Shown in pieces: positions 20,534 to 29,159 of a stretch of DNA of 64,000 nucleotides. A program made the translations under genes and the position numbers. The notes beneath the pieces were generated by a model. The model was not told the origin of the DNA. It worked only from the letters and a program-made list of their open reading frames with translations, and searched no databases. Origin of the DNA: Streptomyces sp. NBC_00273 (lineage in GTDB: Bacteria; Actinomycetota; Actinomycetes; Streptomycetales; Streptomycetaceae); assembly GCF_036178145.1 (NCBI RefSeq), contig NZ_CP108067.1, positions 1,736,001 to 1,800,000 on the forward strand. The letters are read 5' to 3'. Position 1 is the first letter of the stretch, and each line of letters starts with the position of its first letter.

Positions 20534-21372
20534 GACCTCCGAGAGAACGCCTGAGCGGCGGGACGTGGTCCGCTGTGCGCGGACGGGTTGCTTGCACGGT
20601 AGAGCCCCTGCCCGTCGGGGAGCCGGAGGCGTGCGGGGCGTCCCCACGACCGGCGGCGGAGCATCATTCCGATGGTTCCGCCCCGCGACCCGCCGCCTTC
20701 GGCCAGATCCCTCCACCGGCCACGGCGTCGGCCGCCCGCCCGCCCGACCTCCGCCGCATCGTCGATCGCTGCTTCAACGGTCCAGCAGAACAATGATGAC
20801 GGTTCAATCACCATCTGTAACGGACCGCCCGGCCGCCGGGTACCGCTACGCAGCCCACGCGCACCCCGTACACGGCGTGCGACACGGCCAGATGACCGGT
20901 CCGCCGGATCGTGAACGCGGTGAGCGCGCCCGCCCTCCGGTTGCCCCGTCCATTACGGTGCGTGACGATCGAGGAGGGGGGCAGGGAGTCGGGGGCGGTC
21001 GAGAGGGGTCACGGCGATGTCGGACTTGGAAAGGCATCGCCTTCACGTTGTCGACGCCCCGGAGGTGCGCGTCGCGCACCTGGGGTGCGAGGGGGCGCCC
21101 GAAGTGCCAGCGCCCGGAGGTGAAGAGAACCGGCAGGAGGTCAACTCGGGTGGTTTGCTGCGCAGTTCCATGCGCGGTTCCGTCTGGCCGAGAGGCTCAC
21201 CCGGGAGGACTCACCGGGGCTGCGTCACGCTGTCCGGGAGGACCGGCCCGAGCGGGTTCCCGACGCTCATCTCGCCGGTAGCACCGCCGCGCGGACGGGC
21301 GCGCGGACGGCAGCCGATGACGCCCGTCCGAGTGTTGGCATCGCACATGACCGGATCAACGGAGGCACCGAG
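20534..21372. other. 840-base gap with probable gene remnants
   Basis: No intact gene is supported. Two protein-like pieces lie in different frames: MSDLERHRLHVVDAPEVRVA (from 21017, with an RBS-like GAGGGG upstream), and FAAQFHARFRLAERLTREDS then PGLRHAVREDRPERVPDAHL (21154-21270). The second is in frame with the next gene but has no start. They may be one gene broken by frameshift. Family unknown. Confidence 0.4.
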
Positions 21373-23325
21373 ATGACCACGCTCTTCTTCGACATCGGCG
21401 CGACATTGGCGGACGGCCGTCTCGAGGCGGACGGATCCTGGCTGTTGCGTCCTCGCCCCCGCGTCTCACAGGTTCTCGATGCTTTCGCAGGGGAACCCAA
21501 AGGCATCATCTCCAACCCCGGCACCGAACAGGATGCGGTCGCACAGATCACGGAAGCCCTCCATGAGGCGTTCCCCGGCCGGTTCCCGGACGACCACCTC
21601 ATTCACTTCGGCCCCAAGAACAGCCGCACGATCTTCGACGACGCGGTCGCGAGCTCGGACGGCGCGGCCGACGACTGCGTCTTCGTGGGTGAGGACCACG
21701 ACGAGCGCGCGTTCGCCCGCACGGCGGGCATGCGCGTGGCACCCCACCCCGTGTTCACCCGGGCCGCCATCGAGAACCGCCCGGTCTTCTGGACGAGGAT
21801 CGACGTGCCGGAGGGGCGGACCCTGGGCGCACTGGAGTCGGTGGCGAACGGCACGGAGGCCGTTCCCGTACACGTCGCCTCCCCTCGGCTCGTACTCGCC
21901 ATGGCGACCGCACTCGGAGTCGAGACGCTCCAACAGGAAGGGTTCTCGACCGACGTACGGGGACAGGTGGAGGACACGGCGGCGTTCCTGGTCCGGGACG
22001 ACCGCTCGGTCCCGGTGCCGGAGGCTTTGGCGGGCGCCTCGGAGGGCGCCCGGAAGGCGGCGGAAGGGGCGATGCGCGCAGCGGCCGCGTTCTGCTTCGC
22101 CTCGGGCGAGCTGACCGGGTACCCGCGGCAGATCTCGTCGCTCGGGCCGGCGCCCGGCGGTGTCTACGTCGCTTCGCCCGCAGGCGTCCCGATCGAGGAA
22201 GTGCACACGCAGGGAGCCAAGCCCGGACACACCGAGCGCCTGCTGCCGGACCCGGCGCTCCTGTCACGCCCCGGTGAAACGCAGGCCGAGGAATTCGCCG
22301 CGGCCCCGTCCGCCGGGTTCGACGAGACGGGCGACGGCCTTCCCTCCCCCGAGACGCTCGCGGCCGTACGCGCGACCGTGACGCCCGAGGCGCTCCGTAC
22401 CCACGTGGCACGCATCTCCGGCGTCGAACCGCTGGTCCCGGGCGAGCCACTGAAGGTCCGCAGCCGTGATGCGGCGCATGCCGACAACGGGCTCGTGGTG
22501 GACGCGCTGGTCCGGCACTTCCAGGATCTGGGGCTGGTGGTCCGACGGCACGCGTTCAGATGGCGGGGACGCCAGTTGTTCAACGTCGAGGCCGAGCACC
22601 GAGTCGAGGGGGCCGAGTCCGCCGTTCTCATCACGGGACATCTGGATTCGACGGCGCAGAGCGGCCACTTCGTCGATGCGAACGGTGATCCCCGCCCCTA
22701 CGACCCCTCGGTGGACCCGGCACCCGGCGCGGACGACGACGGGTGCGGCACCGCGGCGGTCATGGCCGCGGCGGAATGTCTGCACGCGCTCGTCGCAGCG
22801 GGCAGGGCGCCGACGCGCCACGTTCGCTTCGTCCTCTTCAATGCCGAGGAGCAGGCGCTCGTCGGAAGCAAGCGTTACGCGCGCGCCGCCGCAGCGGCGG
22901 ACGACCGCATCGCGGGCGTCTTCCAGATGGACATGATCGCTGGTTTGCAGGACGGCAGCCCGCCCGCGGTGGAGATCCATGCCGGCTCCTCCGTACCCGG
23001 GCCGGTCGTGGCCGCCTCCGACGGGCTCGGTGACCTGGTCGCGCGGACCGTCCCCGCCATCGCCTCCGACTTCGAGGTCCAGCAGCTCACCGGAGCCGGG
23101 GACCCCGCCTTGGGGCGGAGCGACCACGCGAGTTTCCACGAGCGGGGATGGGCGGCCATCGCCGTTTCCGAGAACCTCTTCGGCCCCGACGGCGGACCGG
23201 CGACCGGCACCCGGCAGTACCACACGCCCGGCGACACCCTCCTCGACGAGGACCACGACACGCAGTACGCCGCCACGATCGCGTGCTCGGTCACCGCGAC
23301 CGCCCTGACGTTCGCGGGCCTGTAG
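21373..23325 (+). CDS. HAD-like domain fused to an M28-type metallopeptidase
   Basis: 650 residues. Residues 1-135 look like a haloacid-dehalogenase hydrolase: TTLFFDIGATLADG (nucleophile-position Asp), GIISNPG and VFVGEDHDERAFARTAGMRV. A linker of about 190 residues follows. From about 330 to the end lies an M28 aminopeptidase domain with all expected zinc ligands: His in ITGHLDST (about 422), Asp in GADDDGCGTA (about 454), Glu-Glu in FNAEEQALVGS (about 491), Asp in FQMDMIA (about 519) and His in YHTPGDT (about 616). No signal peptide is seen, so it is probably cytoplasmic, unlike most M28 enzymes. The start follows a GGAGGCACCGAG site. A strong terminator follows. Confidence 0.85.
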   Translation: MTTLFFDIGATLADGRLEADGSWLLRPRPRVSQVLDAFAGEPKGIISNPGTEQDAVAQITEALHEAFPGRFPDDHLIHFGPKNSRTIFDDAVASSDGAADDCVFVGEDHDERAFARTAGMRVAPHPVFTRAAIENRPVFWTRIDVPEGRTLGALESVANGTEAVPVHVASPRLVLAMATALGVETLQQEGFSTDVRGQVEDTAAFLVRDDRSVPVPEALAGASEGARKAAEGAMRAAAAFCFASGELTGYPRQISSLGPAPGGVYVASPAGVPIEEVHTQGAKPGHTERLLPDPALLSRPGETQAEEFAAAPSAGFDETGDGLPSPETLAAVRATVTPEALRTHVARISGVEPLVPGEPLKVRSRDAAHADNGLVVDALVRHFQDLGLVVRRHAFRWRGRQLFNVEAEHRVEGAESAVLITGHLDSTAQSGHFVDANGDPRPYDPSVDPAPGADDDGCGTAAVMAAAECLHALVAAGRAPTRHVRFVLFNAEEQALVGSKRYARAAAAADDRIAGVFQMDMIAGLQDGSPPAVEIHAGSSVPGPVVAASDGLGDLVARTVPAIASDFEVQQLTGAGDPALGRSDHASFHERGWAAIAVSENLFGPDGGPATGTRQYHTPGDTLLDEDHDTQYAATIACSVTATALTFAGL

Positions 23326-23340
23326 CCGCACCCACCGCAA

Positions 23341-23383
23341 GAAGCCGGTGCCGCGCACCGCTGAACTGCGCGGCACCGGCTTC
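23341..23383 (+). terminator. hairpin terminator after the HAD-M28 gene
   Basis: Perfect 17-base arms (23341-23357 and 23367-23383, starting GAAGCCGGTGCCGCGC) with a 9-base loop, 15 bases past the stop. Confidence 0.88.
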
Positions 23384-23390
23384 GGGTTTC

Positions 23391-23435
23391 GCGTTGCGTA
23401 GTTACGCGTTGCGTGGTTACGCGTTGCGTGGTTAC
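23391..23435. repeat. 15-base tandem repeat, three copies
   Basis: Three units of GCGTTGCGTGGTTAC (the first with A for G at position 10) lie directly after the terminator hairpin. The units contain TTAC, unusual in this GC-rich DNA. No function is assigned. Confidence 0.85.
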
Positions 23436-23607
23436 GCGTCGGCCGGAAGTCGGTCCGCCTGCGCCGGAACGTGATCCAGCTCCAGCTCTCGCGGACCGCC
23501 GACGCGGTGATGACTCCCCGGAGACCGGGAGGTCGTTTCCTCGTGCCCCGTACAACCGTTCCGGCACAGTGGCGGCAACGCCCTTTCAGGAAGCTGCCAG
23601 GCGAATT

Positions 23608-24405
23608 CTACGGCCGCATACGGCTGACCGTTCCCGTCGATCCGGGTGGCGGAAGGAGGCCCAATTCGGTGGCCCGCACCCCAGCCTGGAAACGGGAATT
23701 GGCGCCGAGCAGCTGCATGATTTCCGCGACGTAGCGCCGGTAGGTGCGCACCGATACGGTGAGTTCGCGGGCCGCCACCTCGTCGGTGACCCCGACACGC
23801 AGGGAGCCGAGTATCTGGCGGGCGAGCACGGCCCGGTCACGGCCGCCGAAGACGATGCGCCGCCCGGCCGGCGCCGCATGGCTCCACATGCCCTCGAAGA
23901 GGGTGCGAAGGTTGTGCAGCACCTCGGGTACCCGCAGGACCGAGGCCCGGCGCCCCACCGCGGACTCGGCCACCACCAGGCCCTGGGCGCCGTCGACGAT
24001 CAGCGCCTGGAGCGGGGGGACCCGGGCCACCCGGACGGCCACTGCCCGGTCCGTCCCACGTTGATTGCGTACGAACGACTCGTCGAGCAGAGCGGGTGTC
24101 GTCAGCAACCGCACCGAGACCGATCCGGCCGCCTTGTGGATCAGCTGCCGTTGCAAGACGTTCGCCCGCTCGGACAGTTCCTCGGAATTCACGATCCGGG
24201 CATACACGATGTCAATGCTGTGGTCGGCTTGGCCGATCAGTTGTTCCGCAACATCGAGCAACTCGCCGTAGCCGCCGTCGACAGCGGTGACCTGTTGTTC
24301 CTGCTGGTTGCGACCGCGGTGAATCTCCATGGCCGACTCGATGAGCGCCCGTACTTCCAGCAGGGCATGCTCCAAGTCGTCCTCTGGCTTTTGGGAAATG
24401 CTCAT
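23608..24405 (-). CDS. regulator with LuxR-like helix-turn-helix (tandem paralogue 1)
   Basis: 265 residues. The C-terminus carries a helix-turn-helix of LuxR/GerE style: VTDEVAARELTVSVRTYRRY, then VAEIMQLLGANSRFQAGVRA and TELGLL. The middle (about 50-200) resembles the phospholipase-D-like regulatory domain found in TrmB-type and some orphan Streptomyces regulators (HSIDIVYARIVNSEELSERA), but without catalytic HKD motifs. It closely parallels the next gene upstream over its whole length, so the pair arose by duplication. ATG 24405 aligns with the paralogue's start; a GTG at 24420 is the alternative. Targets and signal are unknown. Confidence 0.75.
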   Translation of the reverse strand: MSISQKPEDDLEHALLEVRALIESAMEIHRGRNQQEQQVTAVDGGYGELLDVAEQLIGQADHSIDIVYARIVNSEELSERANVLQRQLIHKAAGSVSVRLLTTPALLDESFVRNQRGTDRAVAVRVARVPPLQALIVDGAQGLVVAESAVGRRASVLRVPEVLHNLRTLFEGMWSHAAPAGRRIVFGGRDRAVLARQILGSLRVGVTDEVAARELTVSVRTYRRYVAEIMQLLGANSRFQAGVRATELGLLPPPGSTGTVSRMRP

Positions 24406-24509
24406 TGGCACTCTGGACACGTCTTACTACACCATCCCCCGATTGGTATTTACCACTGCGGTCCGCAAGCCGCGACGAACCGCCTCCGACTTGCTCCGCG
24501 ATGTCTCCG

Positions 24510-25262
24510 CTACGCGGAGAGCAGACCCAGTTCCACCGCACGCGCGCCGGCCTGGAACCTGGAGTTCGCATCGAGTTCCCGCATGATTTCCGCTACATAG
24601 CGGCGATAGGTGCGCAGGGAAACATTGAGCTCATTGGCGGCGGTTTCGTCGGTGCTGCCCGCACCGAGCTGCTCCAGGATGTTCCGGGCCAGTTCGGTCC
24701 GCAGGCGCGGACGCATCTGCAGATGCTCGTCGAGGCCGCGACCCCGGGCCCAGACGCCGGCGAAGAGCAGTCCCAGGGCGCGTGCGGCGGCGGCGTCGTT
24801 CACGACGGTGGCCGGCGCGCCCGCATGACCCGCCGCGCGCACGAGTGCCTCAGTGCTGTCGACGACCAGGATCTCGCGCAGTTCACTTTCCGAAACCCGA
24901 ACTTCCACCCGAATGTTGGACATTTGGGCATACCGGGCCAAGGAAGGGTCCGATGACTCGTCCGTGCACAGCACGCGCACTATCACACGGGGCGGGATCG
25001 TGGGGAGTAATCGCATTACGGCGTCGGCGAATTCACCGGTGCCCGTCCGCGCCACGCTCACCGAGTACCGGGCACGGCCGATGTGCTGCTCCAGGGCGTC
25101 GCCGAGCATCGCGACATCGGTACGCACCACCGCCGACGGCGCGACGGGACGCCGCCGGTGCAGGGAGACGGTGGATTCGATCAGTTCGCGGGCCTGTAAC
25201 AGCGCCTGCTCCAGGTGTGCGGCATGATCACCGTCATCCGCCTCCTCCGACACCTTCTTCAT
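24510..25262 (-). CDS. regulator with LuxR-like helix-turn-helix (tandem paralogue 2)
   Basis: 250 residues, same layout as the downstream paralogue: N-terminal helix (LEQALLQARELIESTVSLHR), a central domain (MLGDALEQHIGRARYSVSVA) and a C-terminal helix-turn-helix (STDETAANELNVSLRTYRRY, then VAEIMRELDANSRFQAGARA and VELGLL). The recognition helix is nearly identical to paralogue 1, so both may bind similar sites. The genes are 104 bases apart and probably co-transcribed from the AT-rich region at 25.3-25.5 kb. ATG 25262 is preceded by GGGGGT at ten bases; an upstream GTG (25292) is possible. Confidence 0.75.
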   Translation of the reverse strand: MKKVSEEADDGDHAAHLEQALLQARELIESTVSLHRRRPVAPSAVVRTDVAMLGDALEQHIGRARYSVSVARTGTGEFADAVMRLLPTIPPRVIVRVLCTDESSDPSLARYAQMSNIRVEVRVSESELREILVVDSTEALVRAAGHAGAPATVVNDAAAARALGLLFAGVWARGRGLDEHLQMRPRLRTELARNILEQLGAGSTDETAANELNVSLRTYRRYVAEIMRELDANSRFQAGARAVELGLLSA

Positions 25263-25940
25263 TTCTTGTGGACCCCCGACCACAGCTGACACTTACGCTC
25301 CCTCGTCAATCCAGGCCGTGCGCGCTCCGGCCGACGCAGACCTGCACCAGCCGCGCCACGGTAATATTCTGCTAAAACTTGACGGGCAATGCTCTTGACG
25401 TCAACAAACGATGACTCATCAGAGCCGAACCGACAGTAGTTTGCATGATCGAGCTCAGTCAACAAAACATTGACTCGCAAAACCGTCCCACGTTCAACGA
25501 TTCAGCGCCCTCCGCATAACCTCCAGCTTAAACACTCCCCTGTCAGCTAGCTGCACCACTCCCCGGAATCAAGAGTTCCCCTTATTGCTTCAACAGCTGA
25601 ACGAATCAAGTGCATGTAGACCGTCATGAGGGGTGGCCGGCAGCGGTCAACCGAGCCTCAAAAACGGCTGGTTCCCACATACCGCGCCCAAGTGACGAGA
25701 CGTCACACCTCGGCCGATCTCGCGCTGCCCGACAGTGCGGACCTTGCGCGCCTGCATTCCTTCAACTCGCCCAATGGGTGTCAAATTTCACCCATCACCG
25801 CGCGGCCATACGCCGAGTATTGGCCGAAAATCGCCATGGCCCGACCGCTCATATTTCGCTCGATCGGAAACCTTGTCCGAGTTGCGAAGATAGGGAGCAC
25901 GGATCGCCGGACATGATTTATCCGGACGTTCCCTGGCAGA
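25263..25940. promoter_or_regulatory. AT-rich control region with repeated GTCAACAAA...TGACTC elements
   Basis: This 680-base stretch is much AT-richer than the rest and holds no gene. A 10-base palindrome TTGACGTCAA lies at 25395-25404. Two related elements, each GTCAACAAA followed by TGACTC (25400-25417 and 25458-25476), lie 58 bases apart; the second is an inverted repeat GTCAA/TTGAC. At 25774-25795 arms ATGGGTG and CACCCAT flank TCAAATTT. These could be operators for the tandem regulators or mark foreign DNA. Confidence 0.55.
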
Positions 25941-26279
25941 TCAGTAACTCCCCCACGGGGCGGCAAGGAAGGCCTGGACCGGGTGGGTCGCGCCCGGGAA
26001 CATCTCGCCGGACCGGCCGCGGAACGCCACCCTCCAGCGGTGCCGGGCGTACCGCACGAACGCCGCCGCGAACAGGTTGCCGCAGACCCAGATGACCTTG
26101 ACGAGCAGATACGGCAGCGGGGCGACGGCGGCACCGTAGCCGACCACGATGCGCGCCTTCTCGGTCTCCGGGCCGACCGTGGAAGTGACGTCCGGGTGCT
26201 CCGCCACCGCCGAGCGCGCCATGGATTCGTCGACCGCAGTCGCCGTCATCTGAGGCGCCTGCTGCGCCACTTGTCTCAT
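25941..26279 (-). CDS. short membrane-associated protein, possibly truncated
   Basis: 112 residues. One strong hydrophobic segment lies near the middle (VVGYGAAVAPLPYLLVKVIW, VCGNLFAAAFV), then a basic stretch (RYARHRWRVAFRGR). The PYLLVKVIW pattern resembles the first helix of larger polytopic Streptomyces proteins, so this may be the broken N-terminal piece of one. No good ribosome binding site precedes the ATG at 26279. An opposing remnant at 26.4-26.6 kb also looks like part of a membrane protein. Confidence 0.4.
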   Translation of the reverse strand: MRQVAQQAPQMTATAVDESMARSAVAEHPDVTSTVGPETEKARIVVGYGAAVAPLPYLLVKVIWVCGNLFAAAFVRYARHRWRVAFRGRSGEMFPGATHPVQAFLAAPWGSY

Positions 26280-26402
26280 GCCGTCGATCGTAGGAGGACG
26301 GTGCGGTCGAAGACTTCGGGCCAGAGAATGAGGCCGCCTCCCCCATGCGGGGGAGGCCGGTGCACGGTCAGTGCAGCAGCACCGTCCGGTACGCGCGCAC
26401 CG

Positions 26403-26599
26403 CACGCCAAGCTGACGACCCAGGTCACGGCGTTGACCGACGCGGTGCTGCGGAGCTTCATGGCGATCGGCTACGTCATAGGAGCCCAGGGGCTCATCGG
26501 CTTCGCTTCGCAGACCTTCTTCGGCACGGAGTGGGGCTGGCGCTCGTCGCCGTCGGAGTGAAGACGCGGAAGGCACCCGAGCGTCCGGAGGCCGCCTGA
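26403..26599 (+). pseudogene. remnant of a small membrane protein
   Basis: The frame reads HAKLTTQVTALTDAVLRSFM, then AIGYVIGAQGLIGFASQTFF and GTEWGW. A switch to the next frame then gives LALVAVGVKTRKAPERPEAA before a stop at 26599. Together they look like a two-helix or larger membrane protein with an internal deletion and frameshift. No start codon is associated. Confidence 0.45.
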
Positions 26600-26786
26600 C
26601 CGGCGGGCTTTCAGCCGGCGACTCCCCTGTCCGTCCGTCTCACCGAAGGTCGACCGATGAGGCTTCCACGTCCTGGCCGAACGGAGTGGAGAGGAACGAC
26701 GTCGCCTGCGCCTCCAACGAGCTGTGCCAGGCGGTGCCGAAGCGTCACGGGTTCCGGCCGGAACCCAGATGCCGCATGATCGAACG

Positions 26787-27182
26787 ATGCTGGTCGAACT
26801 GGTGAAGGTCGCGAAGTTTCCCCGGAGTCCCTGGCTGGCCCAGGTCCGGACCCCGTTCGGAGAGACCATGGTCCGCTGGTGCGGCGACACGACTGCGGAG
26901 CCCGGCGAGTACCACGTCGAGTGGACCGTCGACGAGGACATCGCCTGGGGCCGGAACGCGAAACCGGCCGTCGGCTTCGGAGCGGGTGTCCGGCCTGGGG
27001 GGCACTGCGTTGTCCTGCGAGGACGGCTGAACCCAACCGTGGACGGCGCCGCCGTGCTGGACTTCGATGGAGCGCAGATCCTGCTGGACCTTGCTGATCC
27101 ACTTCCCGAAGGTGTGGCCGACACGTGGGTCGAGCTCTTCATCGAGCGCGAAAGGATCGCTCTCTACCCGTACGAGCTCTGA
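26787..27182 (+). CDS. hypothetical protein
   Basis: 131 residues, soluble and acidic, with a beta-rich pattern: MLVELVKVAKFPRSPWLAQV, then RTPFGETMVRWCGDTTAEPG, EYHVEWTVDEDIAWGRNAKP and a C-terminal VADTWVELFIERERIALYPYEL in part. Codon bias is strong and the sequence reads as a real, complete small domain. No family function is known to me. The start at 26787 gives a compact domain; an ATG at 26769 is in frame. No strong ribosome binding site is visible for either. Confidence 0.65.
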   Translation: MLVELVKVAKFPRSPWLAQVRTPFGETMVRWCGDTTAEPGEYHVEWTVDEDIAWGRNAKPAVGFGAGVRPGGHCVVLRGRLNPTVDGAAVLDFDGAQILLDLADPLPEGVADTWVELFIERERIALYPYEL

Positions 27183-27523
27183 CGGGAGGGCTGATCCGCC
27201 CCTGGACGCGATTGCCCGCACCCGGGCGGGCAAGGGCTACGGCTGTGACATGGGCCGCCGTCTGTCGCGACAAGGACGATTCGCCTGCTGCGTGCTGGGC
27301 ACCGGCATCGAGCATCGGGCGCCGGCTCATGCGGATCTCGTCGACTGGGCGGACCGGGGCATGGATCCCCAGGGCCTGGGCGCCGCAACGCGCTGAGGCA
27401 ACGGGCTGGCTTGCCGTCCCGGCGCTCGCTGACCCCCGCCGCAGTAGTGCCGGGCAGGGCCGGGCCCGGTGGCCCTCGGCCCGGGCCCCACCTCGCACTG
27501 CGCCGTTACCGTTGTCCCCTGGC
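27183..27523. other. 340-base convergent gap
   Basis: Nothing recognisable as a gene. GC-rich inverted segments around 27450-27500 (GGGCCGGGCCC and GGCCCGGGCCC) probably form the terminator of the AspRS gene, which ends at 27524. Confidence 0.4.
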
Positions 27524-28843
27524 TCAGGGGGTGAGGCGGTTCGGGCCGCGGAACAGGAACGCGGCCTCGCGGATGGAGTCCAGGCCGAGCATGACCATCA
27601 GGATCCGACCCAGGCCGGCGCCGAGGCCGCCGTGCGGCGGGCAGCCGAAGCGGAAGATGTTCATGTAGTCCTGCATCGGCTCGGTGTTCATGCTCTTCTC
27701 CTCCGCCTGCTTGAGCAGCACGTCGGAGCGGTGCTCGCGCTGGGCTCCGGTGGTGATCTCCAGGCCCTTCCAGAGCAGGTCGAAGCTGAGCGTCAGGTCC
27801 GGCCGGTCCGCCGGACGCATGTGGTAGAAGGGCCGGATGCTGGCCGGGTAGTGCGTGACGAACACGAACTCGTGCCCCGTGAGCTCCTTCATGTGCGCGG
27901 CGACGGCCCGCTCACCCTCCGGGTCCAGGTCCTCCTTGACGCCTTCGGGGTCCCAGCCGCCGGCCCGCAGGATCTCCTGCGCCTCGGCCATCGTGATCCT
28001 GGGGAACGGAGCCTCCGGCACCACGACCTCGATACCGAAGACCTCCCGGATCGCCTCGCCGTGGACCTCGGCGACCTTCGCGATGGCGTGGGCGAGCATC
28101 CGCTCCTCGAAGGCCATCACGTCCTCGACGTCGTCGATCCACGACAGCTCGACGTCCACGCCGGTGAACTCGGTCGCGTGGCGTGAGGTGTACGACGGCT
28201 CGGCGCGGAAGACGGGGCCGATCTCGAAGACCCGGTCGATGCCGGCGGCCACGGCCATCTGCTTGTAGAACTGGGGCGACTGCGCGAGGTAGGCCGAGCG
28301 GTCGAAGTACCCGAGCTTGAACACCTCCGCGCCGGACTCCGAGGCGGTGCCCATCAGCTTCGGCGTGTGCATCTCCGTGCAGCCGTGTCGCACGGCGTAC
28401 TCGCGCAGCCCCTGCTCCAGGGTCGTCTGCGCGGCGAACACCAGCTGCGCGGTGGCCCGCTTGCGCACGTCGAGGAAGCGCCAGTCGAGACGGTGCTCGG
28501 GGCCGGTGTGCTCGTCGATCGGCAGGGGCGTCTCCGCCCTGTTCAGCACCTCGACCGTCTCGGGGACGATCTCCAGGCCGCCCAGCTTGACCTGGGGCGC
28601 CGCTACGACGCGGCCGGTGATCCGGACGGCGGACTCGGGGGTGAGCGACTCGATGACGGCTTCGAGCGGGCCGCCGCCGTCGCGCTTGTGGGTCACCTGG
28701 ACCATGCCGGAGTGGTCCCGCAAGATGAGGAACTGCATCGTGCGTTGCAGCCGGAGCGCGTTCACCCAGCCGGAGACGGTGACGGTCTGGTCGAGGTGCG
28801 CGCGTAGGTCAGAAGCCAGTACGCGGCTAGTGGTGTGGATCAT
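27524..28843 (-). CDS. aspS: archaeal-type aspartyl-tRNA synthetase (likely non-discriminating)
   Basis: 439 residues. An N-terminal OB-fold anticodon-binding domain (VTVSGWVNALRLQRTMQFLI, then LRDHSGMVQV) precedes a class II catalytic core: SPQFYKQMAVAAGIDRVFEI, then GPVFRAEPSYTSRHATEFTG (motif 2 region) and GLGAGLGRILMVMLG (motif 3). The length and the absence of the GAD insertion make it the archaeal/eukaryal AspRS type, about 430-440 residues, not the bacterial type of about 590. Enzymes of this kind often charge tRNA-Asn with Asp for later GatCAB amidation. Streptomyces normally carries a bacterial-type AspRS elsewhere, so this is probably a second enzyme. GGAGGG precedes the ATG, and a T-box leader lies upstream. 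Confidence 0.93.
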   Translation of the reverse strand: MIHTTSRVLASDLRAHLDQTVTVSGWVNALRLQRTMQFLILRDHSGMVQVTHKRDGGGPLEAVIESLTPESAVRITGRVVAAPQVKLGGLEIVPETVEVLNRAETPLPIDEHTGPEHRLDWRFLDVRKRATAQLVFAAQTTLEQGLREYAVRHGCTEMHTPKLMGTASESGAEVFKLGYFDRSAYLAQSPQFYKQMAVAAGIDRVFEIGPVFRAEPSYTSRHATEFTGVDVELSWIDDVEDVMAFEERMLAHAIAKVAEVHGEAIREVFGIEVVVPEAPFPRITMAEAQEILRAGGWDPEGVKEDLDPEGERAVAAHMKELTGHEFVFVTHYPASIRPFYHMRPADRPDLTLSFDLLWKGLEITTGAQREHRSDVLLKQAEEKSMNTEPMQDYMNIFRFGCPPHGGLGAGLGRILMVMLGLDSIREAAFLFRGPNRLTP

Positions 28844-28849
28844 CGCAGC

Positions 28850-29109
28850 CCTCCAGGGGCGTCGTCATGATCCCTTGGAAGCGTGGGCGAGAAGGGTACT
28901 CGCGGTGCCACCACGCCTTTGCCACCGCCGGACAGCGGCGGCCTCATTCAGCCCGATGACGGGGGCGAACCGGCGGGGCATTGGGCCCGAGGGCCTTTCC
29001 TCCCCGCGCTCGGGAGGGTCTTCACCACGGGGCACGAGTCCGCCTTCACAGCTACCGGCGGCTCTCTCTCCTCGCGTGATCCGTGGCTACTCGTCTCCGT
29101 CAACGCATT
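28850..29109 (-). promoter_or_regulatory. T-box leader of the AspRS gene
   Basis: On the minus strand, the antiterminator/antisequestrator T-box core GTGGCACCGCG lies at 28901-28911, inside a hairpin with arms around CGTGGTGG and CCCACGC. Further upstream are GACGAGTAG and AGAGAGCCG with a GTGAAGGCGG partner. These are features of the compact leaders seen before actinobacterial aminoacyl-tRNA synthetase genes, where uncharged tRNA acceptor ends pair with the bulge. There is no U-tract, and the leader ends beside GGAGGG and the ATG, so control is probably translational. The specifier codon could not be fixed; a GAC (Asp) triplet lies in the GAGACGAG segment. Confidence 0.82.
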
Positions 29110-29115
29110 GAGATG

Positions 29116-29145
29116 AGGATAGGGACACGGTCATGTGCAACACAA
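29116..29145 (-). promoter_or_regulatory. candidate promoter of the AspRS T-box transcript
   Basis: On the minus strand, TTGTGT (29140-29145) and TATCCT (29116-29121) are 18 bases apart, a reasonable SigA-type pair. Transcription would begin near 29109, giving a leader of about 265 bases. Confidence 0.5.
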
Positions 29146-29159
29146 CGGAAATGATCGGC

